NCBI RefSeq assembly: GCF_002897295.1
Contig: NZ_BEXF01000024.1
Location: 29,505 to 93,504 of the forward strand
Reading direction: 5' to 3'
Source of the DNA: Brevibacillus reuszeri
GTDB lineage: Bacteria > Bacillota > Bacilli > Brevibacillales > Brevibacillaceae
DNA length: 64,000 nucleotides
Shown: piece by piece, positions 7,710 to 15,573 of the stretch
Layout of the letters: each line of letters starts with the position of its first letter
Position numbering within the stretch: position 1 is the stretch's first letter
Translations under genes and position numbers: made by a program
Notes under the pieces: generated by a model
Told to the model about the DNA's origin: nothing
The model's database searches: none
Seen by the model: only the letters and a program-made list of their open reading frames with translations

Positions 7710-9047
7710 TTACAGAACTACCCGTCCATTTTCGTCTATTTTGGTGCCGAATTCGCTGGATAGTTCGCTAAATTTCTGAAGAATTTCTTCTGCCCGTTGA
7801 CCTTTTGCCAAGAATGGTCTGCCCCGCTTGTGTGGCTTATTCGAGTAGGTCAGTTCAACCGGGGTGATATCTAGCTGAACCAGCTTGCCGTCCTCAAATC
7901 GGCAAACAGGTACAACCGTCTGCCAGTACAATGAGTCGCCAGGGAAGCCTTTTTTCCCGTCCTGGCTGCGAATGCGGAATACTTCGCTTGGCGCCAAGTT
8001 TTTATCGATTCCGAACCGTTTATACGAATCCGCGGGCAGCTTGTAAATCAATTCATTTTGACCAATAAAGTTGCCGATGCTGTAAAAAATCGGTTTCCCC
8101 TCGTACAGCTCCATCCCTCTCAAGAGATGCGGGCCATGTCCAACGACAATATCGGCTCCTGCATCGATGACGCTTCGAGCAAACATCTGAATGAATTCAG
8201 CTGGCTGCTCTCTGGTATCCCCTTGCTCATGCGCATGCAGACTGACAATAACGATGTCCGCGCGAGATTTCGCTTCCTTTACCCATTTTACAATTTCGGC
8301 TAAATCCTGTGCATTTGGCACTGTACGTACCGCCGCTTTTTCAGCCGCACGAAAATTGGCATTCAAGGTTCCGGCTACCCGCAAATTGGAGTCTACCAAT
8401 GGAAGCAGGCTAGCATCCTTGGTATCTGCAGCAAAGCCAAGTCTGACCCATTCCTTGCGCTGTGTTTCCAGGCCCAGGTCATCAGAAACCTGACGCAGCA
8501 CAGACAGCTGCTCTTCCGTTACTTCATAGACCACATCAAAATGAAGGGGATTCACACCTGGACGTCCTTTTGCCTCCGGGCTTTGGTCTCCAGCTGACTG
8601 TTCTTCAAAGAAGGTGGATGTGCAGGAAATCATCGCTACGCTGCCAGCATCCGTATCATAGTAGACAGGCATCCGGGAATCTGCGAGATTACGCCCTGCT
8701 CCTGCATAGGACATATTTCTGTCTTCCAGCTCTTTGAAAGTAGCCAGCAATCCTTCTACACCATAGTCTAGCGCGTGGTTATTGGCAACGGAGAACAAGT
8801 TAAAGCCCATATCCACCAGCTCATCCAGTACCCACGAGTGAGCCGCGAAGTGTGCCCCGTCGCTTCTTGCTGCCGGATGCCCCTGAAAATCGTTTGGCAG
8901 TACTTCCAGATTGGTAAAGGAAACATCTGCTTCCTTGATCAGCTTCACCAGCTCTTTCGTCGGTTCGTCCTCATAGACACCGATGCGTCGTGCGATAATG
9001 CTGTCTCCTGTTAGTACAATTTTCAATCCTTCTTCATTGTGATTCAT
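7710..9047 (-). CDS. CapA-family metallophosphatase-like protein, predicted cytoplasmic
   Basis: This 445-residue protein is of the CapA/PgsA poly-gamma-glutamate family. Metallophosphatase-like signatures run in order: LTGDSIIARR near residue 12, SFTNLEVLP near 45, ANNHALDYG near 95, and VVGHGPHLLRGMELYEGKPIF near 295. CapA proteins of capsule operons are usually membrane-anchored and sit beside capB and capC. Here there is no signal peptide or membrane helix, and neither capB nor capC is nearby. It is the last gene of a four-gene operon with an M20 amidohydrolase, a permease and a serine hydrolase, which suggests hydrolysis of an imported amide or peptide compound, not capsule synthesis. 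That role is an inference. Confidence 0.82.
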   Translation of the reverse strand: MNHNEEGLKIVLTGDSIIARRIGVYEDEPTKELVKLIKEADVSFTNLEVLPNDFQGHPAARSDGAHFAAHSWVLDELVDMGFNLFSVANNHALDYGVEGLLATFKELEDRNMSYAGAGRNLADSRMPVYYDTDAGSVAMISCTSTFFEEQSAGDQSPEAKGRPGVNPLHFDVVYEVTEEQLSVLRQVSDDLGLETQRKEWVRLGFAADTKDASLLPLVDSNLRVAGTLNANFRAAEKAAVRTVPNAQDLAEIVKWVKEAKSRADIVIVSLHAHEQGDTREQPAEFIQMFARSVIDAGADIVVGHGPHLLRGMELYEGKPIFYSIGNFIGQNELIYKLPADSYKRFGIDKNLAPSEVFRIRSQDGKKGFPGDSLYWQTVVPVCRFEDGKLVQLDITPVELTYSNKPHKRGRPFLAKGQRAEEILQKFSELSSEFGTKIDENGRVVL

Positions 9048-9069
9048 CTTGGTTTCCTCCTACACCCTG

Positions 9070-9867
9070 TTAATCTCTCTGGTAAAACGTATCAAACACG
9101 GCTTTTCCCACTTTGGCGATAAATTCTCGCCCGGCAGCTTCATCCGCCAGGTCTCTTGTGAGAACCGCCATCGTAATGTACCGGTCGCCCATTTTCAGGA
9201 TGCCAGCATCATGCTCAATTCCTGCCAGCTCCCCTGTTTTATGGGCGAAGCTTGCGTCTGGCGGCAGCTCACCGAGGAAATAAGCGGGCAGCTTCGTATG
9301 GAACTGCTGTTGTCGCATCATTTGAAAGGCTGCCTCTTTTCTGGATGAATCCAGCGTATCTCCTGTAATGATCTCTTTCAGGAGCAAGCCGATATCCTGC
9401 GCAGAGGTGTAATTGTCCTTCCCCTGCCGCACGGCCTCTGTGTCCATCATTTTTCTCGCCAGTACAGTATGCTGACAACCGAGACCCGCTGCCAATTGAT
9501 TGACCGCTTCCATCGTTACTTTTTGAATGACCAGATTCGTAGCCGTATTATCGGAAATCGCAATCATCAGCGTGACCAGGTCCCGCAGAGGAAGCTGGAT
9601 CTCCGATGAGAGGTCGGCGAGCACTCCCATCCCCCCGACTCGTTCTTCAGCGGGAATCGCCAGGCTGGTGTTTAAGTCTGTTTGACCCACCTGCTCCTGT
9701 CTCAGCGCTTCGAGCATGATTGGAATTTTAATGAGACTTGCAGATGGGAAGGCTTCCTGCTCGTTCAGGCTGACACGCCCCTCATCCCACTCGATGAATA
9801 CAGCTACTCGTCCGTCGATAGAAGCTGCCAGCTCCTGAATCGTCTGTTCCAGCTTGCTCTTCTTCAT
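9070..9867 (-). CDS. Class A beta-lactamase-fold serine hydrolase, predicted cytoplasmic
   Basis: The protein has 265 residues and the three serine-hydrolase motifs of class A beta-lactamases in the right order: SxxK as SASLIK (about 43-48), SDN as SDNTATN (about 105), and KTG as HKTGEL (about 210). It begins MKKSKLEQTIQELAASIDGRVAVF with no signal peptide, so it should work inside the cell. A secreted antibiotic-degrading role is therefore unlikely; an intracellular peptidase or amidase is the better guess. It lies 19 bases after the permease gene and 22 before capA, in one transcription unit. Confidence 0.82.
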   Translation of the reverse strand: MKKSKLEQTIQELAASIDGRVAVFIEWDEGRVSLNEQEAFPSASLIKIPIMLEALRQEQVGQTDLNTSLAIPAEERVGGMGVLADLSSEIQLPLRDLVTLMIAISDNTATNLVIQKVTMEAVNQLAAGLGCQHTVLARKMMDTEAVRQGKDNYTSAQDIGLLLKEIITGDTLDSSRKEAAFQMMRQQQFHTKLPAYFLGELPPDASFAHKTGELAGIEHDAGILKMGDRYITMAVLTRDLADEAAGREFIAKVGKAVFDTFYQRD

Positions 9868-9886
9868 GTCTTTACACCTGCCTTAT

Positions 9887-11200
9887 TTATAGAAGAAACG
9901 CGTATACAATCACTAGAAGCATCACTGCTACTGTCGCTACGACACCGAAGATGATGACGTTTTTCAAGTCATTGGATCTGGCAAGACCCATGGCACCAAT
10001 CGCGTCTCCCGTCGGGTACAGGAAGGATGGCATTTGCGAGCCTACCAAGAGCGCCAGCGCCCAAATCGACATCGGGACATGCAGATTGGTTACGGTCGGC
10101 AGGAACATCTTGTGCATCAGGATTGAGTGCGCAACCGCAGCGCCTGGAATACCCGCGACGTTGACGAGCGTGCTGATGATGATCATTCCTGTTTGACCAC
10201 TGCTTTCTACTAAAGGCAGCAGCAGGTTCTTCAGCGCTTCGAATCCGCCCATTTTTTCGATGAAGTAGATAAATGGCGTAAAGAGTACAAATTGCAGGAA
10301 AATCCACAAAAGCGGCTTCGCGCCTTCTACGAAGGTTTCGGAAATCTGGTTGGGATTCATGCGGCCAGCAAGACCTGTGACAATCGCTGTAAGCAAGATC
10401 ACCACGATGGTAAAGTTCGCTCCGCCCTTCACCGTAATTCCGTAAATAATCGCACCGATCAGCGTAATCAGAAAAGCTGCTGTAGCTTGCTTGGAAATCT
10501 TCACTTGCAGAGGGTCGTGGTTTGGCTCCTCTACATGCACGTTGGCATCTTCACTCGGATAAGCATGATCCTTGAGGCTTTTTTTCAAAATGACCTTGCT
10601 GTAGACAAACGTAACGATGAGCAGCACGATCGCATAAGGCAGTCCTGCGTGTATCAGCACTTGCGGATAGCTGAGGCCCGTTAGCTCCATCAACGTCACC
10701 ATCGGAGGAGTAAAAGGTCCAAGCAACAATCCTGCCGCTGCCGCACCATGAAACAAAATGGCAACGACACTGGAGGAAAGACCTGCTGCGGCAACGACTG
10801 GGATCAGCACGGGTGCGATAATCGCATTAGCGCCTGCGAGCGTCCCCAGCAAGGCAGACAATACACAGGATGCAATCATGGTGCTGACCATTGCTTTATT
10901 CGGAGAGTTAATACCTACCCGCTTTAAAATAAAGCTCACAATATTCCGGGCTACCCCGGTCTTCTCAGCGATTTTCCCTAAACCGCCGCCTGCCAGAATG
11001 ACCAGCCCGATATAGGCGACAAAGTCCGTCATCCCGTTTTTCGCGATGACCGTAGCGACATCCATCAAGCTCGCTCCGCTCATCACGGCCCCGACAATAA
11101 TGGCGCCGCCAATCGCAGCGATCGGATTCCACTTCCGAAAGATCAGAACAATGAACAGAAACAACGGAATGAGTCCCCAAAGCGATGGAGCAGTTACCAT
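9887..11200 (-). CDS. Ion-transporter superfamily permease (12 TM)
   Basis: This 437-residue, highly hydrophobic protein has about twelve membrane helices and a hydrophilic loop near residues 203-225. Two re-entrant-like segments are visible, GTLAGANAIIAPVLIPVVAA and a second SFLYPTGDAIGAMGLA, the inverted-repeat pattern of the ion-transporter (NhaC/CitM/GntP-like) superfamily. It probably imports an organic anion or exchanges it for cations. It sits between an amidohydrolase and a serine hydrolase, so the likely cargo is the substrate of those enzymes. The ribosome-binding site AAGGAGG is strong. The exact family is uncertain. Confidence 0.78.
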   Translation of the reverse strand: MVTAPSLWGLIPLFLFIVLIFRKWNPIAAIGGAIIVGAVMSGASLMDVATVIAKNGMTDFVAYIGLVILAGGGLGKIAEKTGVARNIVSFILKRVGINSPNKAMVSTMIASCVLSALLGTLAGANAIIAPVLIPVVAAAGLSSSVVAILFHGAAAAGLLLGPFTPPMVTLMELTGLSYPQVLIHAGLPYAIVLLIVTFVYSKVILKKSLKDHAYPSEDANVHVEEPNHDPLQVKISKQATAAFLITLIGAIIYGITVKGGANFTIVVILLTAIVTGLAGRMNPNQISETFVEGAKPLLWIFLQFVLFTPFIYFIEKMGGFEALKNLLLPLVESSGQTGMIIISTLVNVAGIPGAAVAHSILMHKMFLPTVTNLHVPMSIWALALLVGSQMPSFLYPTGDAIGAMGLARSNDLKNVIIFGVVATVAVMLLVIVYAFLL

Positions 11201-11234
11201 GGCAATACCTCCTTAGATGACTTGGTTTTATGGA

Positions 11235-12428
11235 TTAACGTGAGCGTAAAAAGCGCAGTGCTGTTTCTGCCAGCATCTCGGAACCAGTGGTCAGCATCCC
11301 CTCATCCAGCATGAACCTCGGATGATGCAGCGGTGCATTGAGAGAAGTATCCTCAAAGCCACACCCCAGCCAGAAGAATGCTCCGGGAAAATGCTGCAAA
11401 TAAACGGCAAAATCTTCGGCTACCATGGCAGGCTCTACCTGAGGAAGCGCTCGATCTCCTAGCAATGCAGTGCTTGCCCCACGCACGATTTCGACCATTT
11501 CTGATGTATTGGAGAGAACCGGATAACCGAGCTGGTAATCGATTTCTACCGTAGCCCCCATGCTCTCAACCACACTTTGCACAATCGAATAAAAACGTTC
11601 TCTTATCATTTCCCGTGTCTTGGGCACGAAGGTTCGGACAGTTCCCTCAAGCAAGGCTTCGCTCGCAATCACGTTGTGGCCTGTACCCGCCTGAATTTTC
11701 CCCAAGGTGAGCACTCCTGCATCCAATGGATTGACGTTGCGGCTGACGATCGTTTGCAGAACCTGCGCCACCTGTACAGCCACGATAGCGGCATCGATCG
11801 TTTCATGCGGCATGCTGGCATGTCCGCCTTTTCCAATGATCCGAATCCGAAATCGGTCGGAAGCGCCCATGAAATTCCCTTCTCGTACCCCAACCTGCCC
11901 CGCAGGCAAGGACGGCCATACATGCAGGCCGAAGATCGCATCTGGCTTCGGATCGAGAAAGGCCCCTGCTTCGATGAGCGGCTTTGCGCCACCGACAGGA
12001 CTGTTCTCCTCTGCTGGCTGGAACACCAGAAGAACCTGGCCTGGCAGCTCCTGCTCCACACTCTTGAGAATTTTGGCTGCGCCGAGCAGCATCGCGGTAT
12101 GTGCATCGTGTCCACATGCATGCATGACACCTTCGTTCTGGGAAGCAAAGGATACACCCGATTGTTCGAAAATAGGCAGTGCATCCATGTCGGCACGAAG
12201 CGCTACGGTAGGTCCGTCTTTCTTTTGACCGATGATTGCCAACACTCCATAACCTGCCAAATTGTGGCGGATCTCATGAATCGAGAGCTTCTTCAGTTCT
12301 TCTATTACACGCTGGGAAGTACGCTGTTCTTGCCCGCTTAACTCAGGATTGCGATGAAATTCTCGGCGAAGCTCCTTGATGTAGTTTTCATCTGCTTTCC
12401 CTTTTACGGTTGCGTTCATTCGTGTCAT
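11235..12428 (-). CDS. M20D-family metal-dependent amidohydrolase
   Basis: The protein has 397 residues and belongs to the M20D peptidase group (hippurate hydrolase, N-acyl-amino-acid and auxin-conjugate hydrolases). Visible motifs are RREFHRNPELSGQE near 20, ALRADMDALPIFEQ near 77, MHACGHDAHTAMLLGAA near 106 (metal-binding Cys and His), QPAEENSPVGGAKPLIEAG near 138, and HHPRFMLDEG near the C-terminus. These enzymes cleave an acyl group from an amino acid in the cytoplasm. It is the first gene of the four-gene operon and is preceded by a GAGGAGG site. The substrate is unknown. Confidence 0.9.
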   Translation of the reverse strand: MTRMNATVKGKADENYIKELRREFHRNPELSGQEQRTSQRVIEELKKLSIHEIRHNLAGYGVLAIIGQKKDGPTVALRADMDALPIFEQSGVSFASQNEGVMHACGHDAHTAMLLGAAKILKSVEQELPGQVLLVFQPAEENSPVGGAKPLIEAGAFLDPKPDAIFGLHVWPSLPAGQVGVREGNFMGASDRFRIRIIGKGGHASMPHETIDAAIVAVQVAQVLQTIVSRNVNPLDAGVLTLGKIQAGTGHNVIASEALLEGTVRTFVPKTREMIRERFYSIVQSVVESMGATVEIDYQLGYPVLSNTSEMVEIVRGASTALLGDRALPQVEPAMVAEDFAVYLQHFPGAFFWLGCGFEDTSLNAPLHHPRFMLDEGMLTTGSEMLAETALRFLRSR

Positions 12429-12446
12429 GCTGATCCTCCTCGCTCA

Positions 12447-12460
12447 AGAAAACGCTTGCA
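12447..12460. promoter_or_regulatory. Possible cre (CcpA) site in the leader of the M20 operon
   Basis: The minus strand reads TGCAAGCGTTTTCT, matching 12 of 14 positions of the catabolite-responsive consensus TGWNANCGNTNWCA. It lies 19 bases upstream of the M20 start codon, where a bound CcpA would block transcription. Single sites of this quality occur by chance, so this is a candidate only. Confidence 0.4.
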
Positions 12461-12478
12461 TTGTTAAAAATAAAAATT

Positions 12479-12572
12479 GACGTTTAATAGTCGTTAAATC
12501 GCGATAAAATATGAGGCTCTTTGTTCGCCCCCCTTTTGACCTGTTAATTTGTCGTTTAGTCGTCGTTATGTG
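12479..12572. promoter_or_regulatory. Two clusters of 11-bp-periodic GWCGTTWA repeats (putative operator)
   Basis: Units GACGTTTAATA and GTCGTTAAATC abut at 12479-12500, and GTCGTTTAGTC and GTCGTTATGTG abut at 12551-12572, with a weaker unit (CCTGTTAATTT) directly before the second pair. The 11-base register places each unit on the same face of the helix, as expected for a cooperative activator or repressor. They lie 50 to 145 bases upstream of the M20 operon. The GGDEF-like regulator encoded at 6254-7549 is the obvious candidate protein. Confidence 0.5.
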
Positions 12573-12691
12573 ACTTGTAAATTTACTATACTCATATTTT
12601 TATAGCCTGTCAATTTAATATTCGATATTTTTAGTTTACTTTGGGTGTTGATATGTTGGGGGGAAATATGAGAAGGCGATGACGTACAAAC

Positions 12692-12718
12692 AAAAAACCA
12701 CCTTCATCAGGCGGCTTC
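12692..12718 (-). terminator. Terminator-like hairpin attached to tmRNA scar E
   Basis: The hairpin GCCGCCTGATGAAGGTGG followed by TTTTTTG (minus strand) closely resembles the terminator that follows the functional ssrA gene at 26494-26520. It also serves as the downstream terminator of the fic gene. Confidence 0.6.
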
Positions 12719-12720
12719 TC

Positions 12721-12884
12721 TTGTGTTTGGCGGTTCCGGATTCGCGAAGTGACACGCTTACCCATTACCTAGCCTGATTGATCTTCTTCCTTCGGCTCCA
12801 GGCGGAAGGCTCCAGCGTATCCCACTAAGGTTGAGCTCCAGTCATTGCACACTGGTAGAAGCAGTATGAGGACCTTACTGGTTA
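12721..12884 (-). repeat. Decayed internal fragment of the tmRNA gene (scar E)
   Basis: From the CCGGATTCGCG segment at 12737 to about 12884 the sequence matches the interior of ssrA base for base over long stretches, for example TTACCTAGCCTGATTGATC and TCCCACTAAGGTTGAGC, by eye nearly 90 percent. The 3' acceptor part of about 90 bases is deleted, so TTTGGCGG is joined directly to TTCCGGATTCGCG. The last bases overlap the 3' end of fic, whose final codons and stop lie inside the ssrA-like CTGGTTAT segment. Confidence 0.8.
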
Positions 12885-13471
12885 TCCAATTTATCCGACA
12901 AAACTGTTTTCATAACTTCTCGCAATTCTGAATCATCTTTAGGAGAAAGGATCATTGCTTTTAGTATTTGGGAACCCTTAACGCTTGTCCAATTGATCTG
13001 ATATCCTGCTTGTAAAGCTAAGCTTCGAATAAACTCGCGCTGAACTCGACCATTCCCTTCCCGAAATGGATGAAGGACGTTTAACTCCACGAGATAGTAG
13101 GTTAACCTATCTACAAAGTGATCAAAGGATAACTCCTTCAGAAAACACTCTTCCTTCAATTTACTTAGCAGCTCATCGGTTTGTTCATGCAAAAATCGCG
13201 CTGTAGCAAAGCGAAAATTCCCTTTGGAAATGTCTTCGTCCCGCATCTTCCCAGCAAAGGGGTAAACATTTCCAAAAATAAACGTATGAATATCGCATAA
13301 GTGCTTTTTATCAAACTTCCCTTTCAATGGTCTCAGATAAAGGGTTCTTAGCCGCTCGGCAGTTACGATCCGTTCAAATGCTTCGAGTTGAGCCTGTTCT
13401 GTAAAGCCAGGAAGATTTATTAAAACGTCGCTATCAGGATAGCAATACTTAGACTGACCCTGTTCATACAT
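12875..13471 (-). CDS. Fic-domain protein (AMP-transferase-type toxin)
   Basis: The protein has 198 residues. It carries the Fic core motif HPFREGNGRVQR (catalytic His about 134), which binds nucleotide triphosphate and transfers AMP or a related group to a target hydroxyl. Upstream is a flap-like segment (GNVYPFAGKMRDEDISKG, about 67-84). It overlaps by eight bases a small upstream gene carrying the Fic inhibitory motif, so this is a class I Fic toxin-antitoxin pair. Fic toxins of this kind often modify DNA gyrase or topoisomerase IV, which is known for relatives and not shown here. The last codons lie in an ssrA-derived repeat, suggesting the end was formed at an insertion junction. Confidence 0.88.
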   Translation of the reverse strand: MYEQGQSKYCYPDSDVLINLPGFTEQAQLEAFERIVTAERLRTLYLRPLKGKFDKKHLCDIHTFIFGNVYPFAGKMRDEDISKGNFRFATARFLHEQTDELLSKLKEECFLKELSFDHFVDRLTYYLVELNVLHPFREGNGRVQREFIRSLALQAGYQINWTSVKGSQILKAMILSPKDDSELREVMKTVLSDKLDNQ

Positions 13472-13706
13472 TTTTGGCTATTTCCTTGGCACGAGCTAAA
13501 AATTCACTGTAGCTCATTTTGCCATCCGCACGATCTAACAATAAGCGATCTTCTTCGGGAGTTAAAACAAGCCCTTCAATCTCTAACGATGCTTTTGCAT
13601 TTAATAGAGCACTTCTAAGCTGTTGCTGTGAGTATCTTTTCAGGACAATCACCCTTTTCCTTCGGGTAAGTACTTTTTTGCGCAAACTTGCTACATGTAT
13701 ATGCAT
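13464..13706 (-). CDS. VbhA-like antitoxin of the Fic pair
   Basis: This 80-residue basic-to-acidic protein contains the Fic-inhibition motif (S/T)xxxE(G/N) as SLEIEG (residues 40-45). In VbhA-type antitoxins the Glu reaches into the Fic active site and blocks ATP binding. The rest (TPEEDRLLLDRADGKMSYSEFLARAKEIA) matches the small helical antitoxin fold. AAAGGAG stands ten bases before the ATG. It precedes fic and overlaps it by eight bases, the usual order for class I modules. Confidence 0.82.
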   Translation of the reverse strand: MHIHVASLRKKVLTRRKRVIVLKRYSQQQLRSALLNAKASLEIEGLVLTPEEDRLLLDRADGKMSYSEFLARAKEIAKNV

Positions 13707-13889
13707 CTAAGTTTGTCTCCTTTCCCAAACAAATACTCTATTTACATTATATCAAAAACCTCGTTCAAAGTTTAGAAAGCCTCTATTAACCTGTTGATGA
13801 TGGAAAAAGATACCTTAATTAGCTAAGGAAATCATTATTATTATTTTTTCCAAAACCCTAAACATTTATGACGCTTTACAAAATGGCAA

Positions 13890-13913
13890 AACACCACTCT
13901 TATCGAGTGGTGC
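13890..13913 (-). terminator. Terminator of the prolyl hydroxylase gene, adjacent to scar D
   Basis: Read leftward, CACCACT-CGATAAG-AGTGGTG is followed by TTTTG. It lies between the P4H stop and the fic module and borders a short ssrA 3'-end-like element. Confidence 0.75.
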
Positions 13914-13927
13914 AGTGTTCAATGTTA

Positions 13928-13951
13928 GGCGGAGGATTCAAACTCCTGTAC
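13928..13951 (-). repeat. Possible tmRNA 3'-end remnant (scar D)
   Basis: AGGCGGAGGATTCAAACTCC has the T-arm plus acceptor layout of the ssrA 3' end (compare AGGCGGGGGATTCGAACCTCC at scar A in pieces of the same register). It lies next to a terminator hairpin, as in the other scars. The match is short, so this one is the least certain of the series. Confidence 0.4.
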
Positions 13952-13966
13952 TACATCATTTTCTAT

Positions 13967-14614
13967 CTAGGAAACCCGAAAGTTTTGTCTTCTCATCCAC
14001 ATCGTAGCAACCCACTTTTCCCCGTGAATCACTTGTGTCCCTGCATGCAAAGTGGACTTGTTCAATTCATGATTTTGGTAAAAATATTCAAAGTAGACAG
14101 CCATGCCTTTCGTGGGAAAAACAGATAAATTAAGCAAAGGGAACACCGTTTCTCCGCCTTGATCCACGTCATTCAAATACATCACGAGCGTACTAATTCG
14201 ATTGTTCGTACTTGCTCGACTCGTTTCTGCAAAGAAGTCATAATGAGGTTTATATTCCTGGCCAGGGGTATATCGCAAAACTTGCAAGCCATCTCCGTGC
14301 TCAATAGGAATATTCATGATTTGAGAGATTCGCTTCTCGATCCTTATAATCGTCTCCGTCTGCTCGCAGAACACCCCGCTGCTCGTTCGAATGGAATTGA
14401 GCGCACGATCTTCGCCTATTTTTGAGCGTTGTAATCGTTCCCTGGAATGCTCGATTAGCTCATCGCATTCGTCGTCGCTCAGCACATTTCCTAGAACTAC
14501 AACCAGCGGTTCCTCATACCTGGCAAGAATTCGAATTTCTCGATTGTATGTCTTAATCTTATTCCCAGTGTGATCAAAGATTGTCCGTTCCTTTTCTGTC
14601 GTATGCATTTTCAT
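13967..14614 (-). CDS. Collagen-type prolyl 4-hydroxylase (2-oxoglutarate/Fe(II) dioxygenase)
   Basis: With the ATG at 14612-14614 the protein has 215 residues, the length of the Bacillus anthracis-type prolyl 4-hydroxylase, which it resembles throughout. The iron ligands are visible as H124-x-D126 (KPHYDFF) and H190 (TLHAG), with the 2-oxoglutarate-binding Lys at about 200 (GEKWVATMW). The segment NNRISTLVMYLNDVDQGGET is characteristic. Such enzymes hydroxylate proline in collagen-like or elongation-factor sequences in the cytoplasm. The longer in-frame extension to 14785 lacks a ribosome-binding site and was not used. No collagen-like protein is encoded nearby. Confidence 0.9.
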   Translation of the reverse strand: MKMHTTEKERTIFDHTGNKIKTYNREIRILARYEEPLVVVLGNVLSDDECDELIEHSRERLQRSKIGEDRALNSIRTSSGVFCEQTETIIRIEKRISQIMNIPIEHGDGLQVLRYTPGQEYKPHYDFFAETSRASTNNRISTLVMYLNDVDQGGETVFPLLNLSVFPTKGMAVYFEYFYQNHELNKSTLHAGTQVIHGEKWVATMWMRRQNFRVS

Positions 14615-14805
14615 CGTAATGCACCCCATCTGTATGACTTCCGTTGCAAAAAATAGAATACCATAAAATGGGTAATTGCACTCTAAAAAATTCACGCAAA
14701 TGCAAAGGTTTTTAATAGTGGGTTTATTATGGATATCATTGGAAAATCGTTGCACACGAAAAAGCCTTCCTCTCGCAAAAGACAAGAAGGAAACATGGAG
14801 AAGGA

Positions 14806-14831
14806 CTGTCTCGATCGTTAAATCGGGACAG
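14806..14831 (-). terminator. Hairpin after the 14.9-kb membrane protein
   Basis: GGACTGTC...GACAGTCC arms form a strong stem with a loop of about ten bases, but the following bases (TTCTCC on the minus strand) make a weak T-run. Confidence 0.45.
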
Positions 14832-14865
14832 TCCCTCTTGAAGTAAAAAATGTGGTGAAAATGAC

Positions 14866-15510
14866 CTAGAAGTAAGAGCTTCGATGCGGATTGCGCTTAT
14901 TTTTTTCAAGTGTCTTGATCATCAAATATTTTTGAACGCCCTTGGATTCGGCGATGGCTAATTGACCGTATTGTTCTGCTTCTGCCATGTTTCCTTGATG
15001 ATATGCCACTTCAGCATCGAGTGACAACTGGTAGATACGATTTTTGATCCCGGATCTGTGTTGGTTGTAAGCATCTTGATTATTTTTTAGCAGTGCTAAA
15101 TGTGCCGAGTAATAGTCTCGATGTTCTTTTGAATGAATCTTATCAAGATTTTTTTCTACCAAATCGTAGTTACCGCGACCCAGCTCTACCAAAATGGTGA
15201 TGTAAGCACGGAGTTTATCCGAGGTGATTTTTGCTAGTTCCTTTTCGGATTCAGCATCGTTGTCATGCAGGTACGCATACAAAAAACGATAGTAAGGATG
15301 CTTTGAATTTTTTACGTAGCGTTCAACCGTATTCATGTTGGTGCTGAATTTTAAGATATACAGGTCTTTTCCGATGAGAATGACAAAAACGGTCAAGAAA
15401 AAGGTGATCCAAACGATAGGGGTAGGCTCTATGTCCAGGAGAGAGATTGTTACGCCACCTACAGCCCCTAGAAGGATCATGATTAGTAAGCTACGTAAAG
15501 TGGAAGACAA
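14866..15510 (-). CDS. Membrane-anchored hypothetical protein with helical repeat tail
   Basis: The protein has 214 residues. Two hydrophobic helices near the N-terminus (LLIMILLGAVGGVTISLL and VWITFFLTVFVILIG) are followed by a long soluble helical region. This contains TPR-like pairs, for example AYITILVELGRGNYDLVEKNL and LDAEVAYHQGNMAEAEQYGQLAI. It is not recognised as a named family. It sits between prolyl hydroxylase and a GIY-YIG protein in the ssrA-side accretion zone. A scaffold or stress role is possible but not supported by a motif. Confidence 0.6.
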   Translation of the reverse strand: MSSTLRSLLIMILLGAVGGVTISLLDIEPTPIVWITFFLTVFVILIGKDLYILKFSTNMNTVERYVKNSKHPYYRFLYAYLHDNDAESEKELAKITSDKLRAYITILVELGRGNYDLVEKNLDKIHSKEHRDYYSAHLALLKNNQDAYNQHRSGIKNRIYQLSLDAEVAYHQGNMAEAEQYGQLAIAESKGVQKYLMIKTLEKNKRNPHRSSYF

Positions 15511-15573
15511 GATGGTGGTGCTCCTTTGCTTTGGAAGTATTTCTTTATGACCGATTCCACATGTGTGGAGTAC

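Noticed and set aside
7710..9047. A poly-gamma-glutamate capsule operon
   Set aside because: capB and capC are absent, and the CapA-like protein has no membrane anchor.
13928..13951. A tRNA gene at the T-arm-like sequence
   Set aside because: No anticodon arm or acceptor partner is found around it. It is better read as a remnant of the ssrA 3' end.
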